This document shows positions 59,169 through 64,000 of a stretch of 64,000 bases of DNA, piece after piece. Every line of letters starts with the position of its first letter. Within the stretch, counting starts at the first letter, position 1. Source of the DNA: Geodermatophilus siccatus. Lineage in GTDB: Bacteria; Actinomycetota; Actinomycetes; Mycobacteriales; Geodermatophilaceae. The translations under genes were made by a program, and so were the position numbers. The notes beneath the pieces are model-generated. The model searched no databases and had not been told where the DNA came from. It was given only the letters and a program-made list of their open reading frames with translations. The stretch is taken from NCBI RefSeq assembly GCF_900103785.1, contig NZ_FNHE01000015.1, forward strand, positions 1 to 64,000. The letters run 5' to 3'.

Positions 59169-59927
59169 TCAGCCTGTCGCCGCCCCCGCCGGCACGACGA
59201 GGGTCAGCGCCGTTCCCCCGGCGTGTTCCACGTGGAACCCGGCGCGCCGCAGCAGCGCCCGCAGCCGGACGACGTCCGCCGGCTCGCCGGTCGTGGTGGC
59301 GAGCAGCCGGGCGACGCGGCCCTTGTGCGCCTTGTTGGAGTGGCTGACCACCGCCCGCGTGCCGTCCGGGCGCTCGCTGAGCACCTCGAGGGTCACCGCG
59401 CCGGGCACCGGGGCCAGCGCGGCGTAGGCGCCGCTGCGCAGGTCGACCACCAGTTCGTCGACGCCGGCGAGCACCGGTCCCAGCGCCGGCCGCCACAGGG
59501 TGCGCAGCGTCGGCAGGCCGGGCAGCGCCGAGCCGGCCGAGAGCCGGTAGGCGGGGATGGGGTCGGTGCCGCGGACCACCCCGAACAGCGCCGACCCGAC
59601 CGCCAGCCGCCGGTCGGCCCGCGCGCGCTGGGCGCGGGTCAGCGAGCGCACGTCGAGGGCGTCGTAGAGGACGCCGGTGTAGCGCTCGAGGGCGGGCATC
59701 GTGGGGGTGACGCGCAGCTCGGCGTTGCGCGCGATCTCGTCGTCCTGCTTCGCGGACAGGCCCAGCGCCGTCCGCGCTGCCGGGAGGTCCCCGGCGAGCT
59801 CGGCGAGCGCCGTGACCAGGCCGGCGCGGACGTCGGTCAGCTCGGGCCAGGACAGCGCGGCGAGGTCCAGCGCGGCGCCGTCCCCGCCCGGGGCCTTGGT
59901 CTCCGATGGGGGCAGCAGGACGAGCAC
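59169..59927 (-). CDS. yaaA: Peroxide stress protein YaaA
   Basis: 252 residues from GTG 59927 (VLVLLPPSETKAPGG). YaaA limits intracellular iron during hydrogen peroxide stress and binds DNA. Motifs: LPPSETK at the N-terminus, LYDALDV, ADRRLAVGSALFGVVRGTDP, IPAYRLSAGS, and VSHSNKAHKGRVARLL near the C-terminus. The codons for FHVEH carry the third parS-like palindrome (59225-59238). Divergent from fdhA. Confidence 0.88.
   Translation of the reverse strand: MLVLLPPSETKAPGGDGAALDLAALSWPELTDVRAGLVTALAELAGDLPAARTALGLSAKQDDEIARNAELRVTPTMPALERYTGVLYDALDVRSLTRAQRARADRRLAVGSALFGVVRGTDPIPAYRLSAGSALPGLPTLRTLWRPALGPVLAGVDELVVDLRSGAYAALAPVPGAVTLEVLSERPDGTRAVVSHSNKAHKGRVARLLATTTGEPADVVRLRALLRRAGFHVEHAGGTALTLVVPAGAATG
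59225..59238. other. parS: parS-like ParB binding site 3
   Basis: Third perfect GTTCCACGTGGAAC, inside the yaaA coding sequence near its 3' end, about 45 kb from site 2. Some parS sites are known to lie inside genes. Confidence 0.75.
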
Positions 59928-60143
59928 GAGCTGTCACGCTACGTCGTAACCGGCCGCGTGTCGGATCCCGGTCGGGTCCCCTGCCGGGCCGCACCGGGGG
60001 TGGCGGGGACCACACTCGGGCCCTGCCGCCTCCCAGCCCCGGAGGACCGTCGCGGACAGAGGAGAACCGGTCGCCGGGGCACCCGGGCGGTGGGCACCGC
60101 GGCCGGCACAGAGGCGTGCCGGCGCCGACGAGGAGGAGCGTCC

Positions 60144-61364
60144 GTGGCAGGCAACAAGGCAGTCATGTACATGGGTCCAGGGAAGGTCGAGGTCAAGGAC
60201 CTCGAGTACCCCGGGTTGGAGCTCAAGGAGGGACCGGGGGTCAACCCGGCCAACGTCGGCCGCAAGACCCCGCACGGGGTCATCCTCCGGACGGTTGCCA
60301 CCAACATCTGCGGCAGCGACCAGCACATGGTCCGGGGGCGCACGACGGCGCCCGAGGGTCTGGTGCTCGGCCACGAGATCACCGGGGAGATCATCGAGAA
60401 GGGAAACGACGTCGAGTTCCTGCAGGTCGGGGACATCGTCAGCGTGCCGTTCAACATCGCCTGCGGCCGCTGTCGCAACTGCAAGGAGGGCAAGACCGGC
60501 ATCTGCCTGAACGTCAACCCCGACCGCCCGGGCTCGGCCTACGGCTACGTCGACATGGGCGGCTGGACCGGCGGCCAGGCCGAGTACGTGATGGTCCCGT
60601 ACGCGGACTGGAACTGCCTGAAGTTCCCCGACCGCGACCAGGCGCTGGCCAAGATCCGCGACCTCACGATGCTGTCGGACATCTTCCCGACCGGCTACCA
60701 CGGCTGCGTGACCGCCGGGGTCGGCACCGGGTCGACGGTGTACATCGCCGGCGCCGGGCCGGTCGGGCTCGCCGCGGCGGCCTCAGCGCACCTGCTCGGG
60801 GCGGCCGTCGTCATCGTCGGCGACCTCAACGCCGACCGGCTGGCCCAGGCCCGCAGCTTCGGCTGCGAGACCGTCGACGTCTCCAAGGGCGACCCCAAGG
60901 ACCAGATCGCCGAGATCCTCGGCGAGCCGGAGGTCGACTGCGGCGTCGACGCGGTGGGCTTCGAGGCCCGCGGGCACGGGCCGGGCTCGCAGCAGGAGGC
61001 CCCTGCGACGGTGCTCAACTCGCTGATGGACATCACCCGCGCCGGTGGCGCGCTCGGCATCCCCGGTCTCTACGTGACCGGTGACCCGGGCGCGGTCGAC
61101 GACGCGGCCAAGCAGGGCTCGCTGTCCATCCGGCTGGGGCTGGGCTGGGCGAAGTCCCACGCCTTCACCACCGGCCAGTGCCCGGTGATGCGCTACAACC
61201 GGCAGCTGATGATGGCGATCCTGCACGACCGGGTGCAGATCGCGAAGGCGGTGAACGCCGAGGTCATCCCGCTGGAGGACGCGCCGCGGGGCTACCAGGA
61301 GTTCGACAAGGGCGCGGCGAAGAAGTACGTGCTCAACCCGAACGGCCTGATCCCGGCCGCGTGA
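60144..61364 (+). CDS. fdhA: Glutathione-independent formaldehyde dehydrogenase
   Basis: NAD+-dependent, zinc-containing medium-chain dehydrogenase that oxidises formaldehyde to formate without glutathione, like Pseudomonas putida FdhA. 406 residues from GTG 60144, with GAGGAGGAG upstream. Catalytic Zn residues are Cys and Asp/His in ATNICGSDQHMVRGR and Glu in LVLGHEITGEI. Structural Zn cysteines are in CGRCRNCKEGKTGIC. The NAD-binding motif is IAGAGPVGLAAAASA. Near-identical wording to the Pseudomonas enzyme (AVDAVGFEARGHG, LGLGWAKSH) supports the assignment. A strong terminator follows. Confidence 0.93.
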   Translation: MAGNKAVMYMGPGKVEVKDLEYPGLELKEGPGVNPANVGRKTPHGVILRTVATNICGSDQHMVRGRTTAPEGLVLGHEITGEIIEKGNDVEFLQVGDIVSVPFNIACGRCRNCKEGKTGICLNVNPDRPGSAYGYVDMGGWTGGQAEYVMVPYADWNCLKFPDRDQALAKIRDLTMLSDIFPTGYHGCVTAGVGTGSTVYIAGAGPVGLAAAASAHLLGAAVVIVGDLNADRLAQARSFGCETVDVSKGDPKDQIAEILGEPEVDCGVDAVGFEARGHGPGSQQEAPATVLNSLMDITRAGGALGIPGLYVTGDPGAVDDAAKQGSLSIRLGLGWAKSHAFTTGQCPVMRYNRQLMMAILHDRVQIAKAVNAEVIPLEDAPRGYQEFDKGAAKKYVLNPNGLIPAA

Positions 61365-61370
61365 ACCGAC

Positions 61371-61428
61371 GATCACGGCGCCGTGACCACCTCCGGCCCG
61401 TCCGGGGTGGTCCCGGCGCCGTGATCGC
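61371..61428. terminator. Bidirectional terminator between fdhA and the SPL-like gene
   Basis: Perfect 14-bp arms CGATCACGGCGCCG (61371-61384) and CGGCGCCGTGATCG (61415-61428). An inner GACCACC/GGTGGTC stem extends it. It sits in the 72-base gap between two convergent genes. Confidence 0.9.
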
Positions 61429-61436
61429 GCCGGAGC

Positions 61437-62540
61437 TCACGTCCAGTACAGGAGCTGGGCCGAGGGCAGCCGCTCGGCGAGCGCGGCCTCGAACCAGGCG
61501 CGCAGCTCGGCCATCGTCTCCCTCGGGTAGACGTGCTTGACCGAGCCGTACTTCCCGCGCTTGGTCGTGCGCCGGGCCTCGTCCATGTCGAGCTTCGTGC
61601 GCGGGTACCAGTCCAGCAGCGTCTCCTTGCTGCCGGGCGTGAAGCGGTGGGTGATGCACTCGACGGTGAGGTCCGCGTCGGCCGGGAGCGCGGCGGCGAG
61701 GGTGTCGAGCAGGTCGCCGTACTCCTCGCGCCAGCCCTCGACCGGCATGATCGGCGCGATGGTCAGGCCCACCGGGTAGCCGGCCGCGGCCACCGCGGCC
61801 AGCGCCGCCACCCGACCGGACACCGGCGACGTCGCCCCCTCGAAGCGCCGCGCCACCGAGGCCGCGTTGACCGAGAACCGCAGCCGCGTGCGCCCGCCGT
61901 GCGGCAGGTCGAGCAGGCCGGCGACGTCGTCGAACTTGGTGGTCGCCCGCAGCTGCACCGGCCCGGGCCAGTCGTGCGTGCCGAAGTGCTCGACCATCCG
62001 CGCCAGGCCGCCGGTCAGGTGCTCGATCGCCAGCGGGTCGGTGTAGCAGGAGGCCTCGAACGTCGTCCCCTCGCCGCCGCGCTCGAGCGTGCCCGAGGTG
62101 ACCGCGCCGCGCCCGACGTACTCGTCGAGGCCGTCGAGGACCTCGTCGAGGTCGGCGAAGACACGGGTGACCGGCGGGCCGGACAGCGAGCCGGCGAGGT
62201 AGCAGTACTGGCAGTGCGCGGGGCAGCCCTCGGCCAGGTCGACGCGCCAGTCCGCCGACGGCGGGATCGGCTGCAGCCTGCGCTTGGACGGCGCGGGGAC
62301 GACGAGCGCGAGGGTGTCCTTGGCGCGCATGAAGGCAGCGCGGTCGCCGTCCCCGCGCAGGTTGGGCAGCCGGTCGCCGGGCAGCAGCTCGACGTCGGAC
62401 ACCCCTGCGGCCTCGAGCCGCGCGAGGACGCGCTGCCCGTACGGCCGCTCGGCGGCCGAGCGGGTGACGAGGACGCGCGACGGCGTCCACAGGCGGGTCG
62501 GGGACGGGGCGGTGGGGGAAGGGGCGAGCGCGGCGGTCAT
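61437..62540 (-). CDS. Radical SAM protein, spore photoproduct lyase-like
   Basis: 367 residues from ATG 62540; a GTG five codons upstream is possible. The radical SAM cluster is EGCPAHCQYCYLAGSLSG (CxxxCxxC). The protein aligns with SplB-type enzymes, which repair the thymine spore photoproduct: VTRVFADLDEVLDGLDEY, FEASCYTDPLAIEHLTGGL, RFSVNAASVARRFEGAT, AGYPVGLTIAPIMPVEGW and RFTPGSKETLLDWYP. The family also contains non-spore members with unknown lesions. Endospores are not expected in this lineage, so the substrate is not certain. It is next to xthA on the same strand, a possible DNA-repair pair. Confidence 0.85.
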   Translation of the reverse strand: MTAALAPSPTAPSPTRLWTPSRVLVTRSAAERPYGQRVLARLEAAGVSDVELLPGDRLPNLRGDGDRAAFMRAKDTLALVVPAPSKRRLQPIPPSADWRVDLAEGCPAHCQYCYLAGSLSGPPVTRVFADLDEVLDGLDEYVGRGAVTSGTLERGGEGTTFEASCYTDPLAIEHLTGGLARMVEHFGTHDWPGPVQLRATTKFDDVAGLLDLPHGGRTRLRFSVNAASVARRFEGATSPVSGRVAALAAVAAAGYPVGLTIAPIMPVEGWREEYGDLLDTLAAALPADADLTVECITHRFTPGSKETLLDWYPRTKLDMDEARRTTKRGKYGSVKHVYPRETMAELRAWFEAALAERLPSAQLLYWT

Positions 62541-62579
62541 CACCCGGCACAACACCGGGCGGGACGACGTCCGTGCAGG

Positions 62580-63383
62580 TCAGGAGGTGAGTTCGACCAC
62601 CACGGGGGCGTGGTCGCTGGCACCCTTGCCCTTGCGCTCCTCGCGGTCGATGCGCGCGCCGCCGACCCGGGCGGCCAGGGCCGGTGAGCCCAGCACGAAG
62701 TCGATCCGCATCCCCTCGCGGCGGGGGAAGCGCAGCTGGGTGTAGTCCCAGTAGGTGTACACGCCGGGGCCGGGGGTGTACGGCCGGACCACGTCGGCGT
62801 ACCCGGCGTCGACGATCGCGCGGAACGCGGCCCGCTCCGGCTCGGAGACGTGCGTGGAGTGGGCGAAGACCCGCACGTCCCACACGTCGTCGTCCTGCGG
62901 GGCGATGTTCCAGTCGCCGACCAGGGCGACCTGCGCACCGGCGTCCTCGGCCAGCCACCCGGTGGCCGCGCTCCGCAGCGCCTCGAGCCACTGCAGCTTG
63001 TACTGGTAGTGCGGGTCGGTCAGCGTGCGCCCGTTGGGCACGTAGAGGCTCCACACCCGCACCCCGCCGCAGGTGGCGCCCAGCGCGCGGGCCTCCGGCG
63101 CGGGGTCGACGCCCTCCTTCGCCGACCAGGTCGGCATCCCGGGGAAGCCGACCTCGACGTCCTGCAGGCCGACACGGGACAGCACCGCCACCCCGTTCCA
63201 CTGCGAGTGGCCGACGTGCGCGACCTGGTAGCCGAGGTCGGTGAAGCGGGACTCGGGGAACTGGTCGTCGCGGCACTTCGTCTCCTGGAGAGCCAGGACG
63301 TCGACGTCCGAGCGCTGCAGCCAGGCGACCACGCGGTCGGCGCGGGTGCGGATCGAGTTGACGTTCCAGGTGGCGAGACGCAC
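62580..63383 (-). CDS. xthA: Exodeoxyribonuclease III
   Basis: AP endonuclease and 3'-exonuclease for base-excision repair. 267 residues from GTG 63383 (VRLATWNVNSIRTR), the usual N-terminus; the longer frame upstream is not homologous. Active residues: Asn in TWNVNS, Glu in LALQETKC, Tyr in WSLYVPNGR, Asp-Asn in LVGDWNIAP, and Asp-His in GKGASDHAPVVVEL. All EEP-fold motifs are intact. It starts upstream of the SPL-like gene with a gap of about 40 bases, so the two are probably one operon. Divergent from the LCP-like gene. Confidence 0.93.
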   Translation of the reverse strand: MRLATWNVNSIRTRADRVVAWLQRSDVDVLALQETKCRDDQFPESRFTDLGYQVAHVGHSQWNGVAVLSRVGLQDVEVGFPGMPTWSAKEGVDPAPEARALGATCGGVRVWSLYVPNGRTLTDPHYQYKLQWLEALRSAATGWLAEDAGAQVALVGDWNIAPQDDDVWDVRVFAHSTHVSEPERAAFRAIVDAGYADVVRPYTPGPGVYTYWDYTQLRFPRREGMRIDFVLGSPALAARVGGARIDREERKGKGASDHAPVVVELTS

Positions 63384-63593
63384 GGGAACCGACCATACGG
63401 AGTGCTCGACGGGCCCGGTCCGGGCTCCGGGCGGCCGTCCGGCGTGAACCCCTCCACGTCCGGGGTACACGGACGGGTGGCGGTCGAGGTGTGGGAGTCG
63501 TGAGGGCGCTGCGCCGGCGCGACGGGTGGGAGCATGGGGGGTGACGGGCTGCCACGGGTCGCCCCACGTCGAGACAGTCAGCGAGGAGGACCC

Positions 63594-64000
63594 GTGAGCG
63601 AGCACGACTGGGACCTGACGCGTCCCATCGGCCCGTCGCGGCCCCTGCCGCCACCGCCGGAGAGCCCGCGCCGGGGGACGCCCGCTCCCCGTGGCCGCGG
63701 CCTCGCCGCGACGCTGGGCCTGACCGTGGTGAACGCCGTCCTCCCGGGGACGGCGTTCCTCGCAGCCGGTCGGCGCCGGATGGGCGCGCTGGTCCTCGTG
63801 GTCTTCCTGCTGCTGGTCGGCGGCGCCGCGTGGCTGGCCACCACGGGTCAGCGGGTCGCCGCGCAGATCGCCGTCGACGCCTCCGCGCTGATCTGGGTGT
63901 TCGGCGGGATCGTCGTCCTGGGCCTGCTGTGGGTCGCCGTCGTCGTCGGGGGCTACCGCGCGCTGCTGTCGCCGCGCACCTCCCGCGGCGGGAAGGTGCT
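63594..64000 (+). CDS. Probable LytR-CpsA-Psr (LCP) family protein, N-terminal part
   Basis: Runs off the right edge; 135 codons visible from GTG 63594, with GAGGAGG upstream. A hydrophilic Pro/Arg-rich N-terminus (DWDLTRPIGPSRPLPPPP) is followed by three to four membrane helices: ATLGLTVVNAVLPGTAFLAA, ALVLVVFLLLVGGAAWLA and SALIWVFGGIVVLGLLWVAV. This N-terminal pattern is common in actinobacterial LCP proteins, which attach glycopolymers to peptidoglycan. The catalytic LCP domain would lie outside the window, so the call is tentative. Other multi-pass proteins are possible. Confidence 0.45.
   Translation, partial: MSEHDWDLTRPIGPSRPLPPPPESPRRGTPAPRGRGLAATLGLTVVNAVLPGTAFLAAGRRRMGALVLVVFLLLVGGAAWLATTGQRVAAQIAVDASALIWVFGGIVVLGLLWVAVVVGGYRALLSPRTSRGGKV

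Noticed and set aside
56160..61364. 1734-codon plus-strand frame
   Set aside because: Only its end (from 60144) is a real gene, fdhA. The rest is antisense to the amidase start region, the third phosphatase and yaaA.
1..64000. tRNA, rRNA, tmRNA or CRISPR loci
   Set aside because: No rRNA-like conserved stretches, cloverleaf with a TTCGA-type T loop, or repeat-spacer array was seen. A tRNAscan-SE or CRISPR search would be needed to exclude them fully.

Overview
This window comes from a high-GC actinobacterial chromosome, most likely a motile member of Geodermatophilaceae or a close relative. That placement is inference. It rests on the GC-rich third codon positions, frequent GTG starts, ATGA/GTGA-type gene overlaps, TANNNT promoters lying 7 nt from start codons, a DUF222-type HNH remnant, an NAD-specific 180-kDa glutamate dehydrogenase, and a chemotaxis system combined with several SpoIIE-type phosphatases. 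No rRNA, tRNA, CRISPR array or prophage was seen. Three perfect copies of GTTCCACGTGGAAC, a ParB/parS-type palindrome, suggest the segment lies in the origin-proximal part of the chromosome.

Layout. 1-2.7 kb: the right end of an IS481-type element, abutting a LOV blue-light receptor/PP2C phosphatase gene. 2.8-5.5 kb: a Gly-rich protein, two small membrane proteins and an aldo/keto reductase. 5.5-9.4 kb: a four-gene ferric-siderophore ABC importer behind two overlapping IdeR-like boxes. 9.4-14.1 kb: a secreted TAP-type peptidase, small proteins, a decayed DUF222 gene, and an MmyB-type XRE regulator facing a two-gene unit across a palindromic operator. 14.3-17.8 kb: the two-gene N-acetylglutaminylglutamine amide (NAGGN) osmolyte operon. 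17.9-20.2 kb: a small winged-helix regulator, a TerC exporter behind a manganese (yybP-ykoY) riboswitch, and a CrcB fluoride-channel pair. 20.2-22.4 kb: otsA-otsB for trehalose.

22.6-39.5 kb is a chemotaxis island: four chemoreceptors with almost identical signalling domains, cheA (with two CheW domains), cheW, and then, beyond an unknown gene and a GlgC-like gene, cheB-cheR-cheY-cheX-cheY-(CheX-like). A TGTCGACA palindrome precedes four of these transcription units and was not seen elsewhere. 39.6-41.9 kb: an RsbW-like kinase and a PAS-GAF-SpoIIE phosphatase. 42-48.9 kb: alpha/beta hydrolases (one with frameshifts), a ZIP transporter, membrane proteins, an AAA ATPase, a receiver-less CheB, a DCC thioredoxin-like protein and a holin-like membrane protein. 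48.9-53.9 kb: NAD-glutamate dehydrogenase. 54-64 kb: a DinB-like enzyme, an amidase, a third SpoIIE phosphatase with four sensor domains, YaaA, glutathione-independent formaldehyde dehydrogenase, an SPL-like radical SAM enzyme, exonuclease III, and the start of a probable LCP-family protein.

Common themes are osmotic and desiccation tolerance (NAGGN, trehalose), metal and fluoride homeostasis, light, DNA-damage and peroxide responses (LOV, SPL-like, XthA, YaaA), and chemotaxis.
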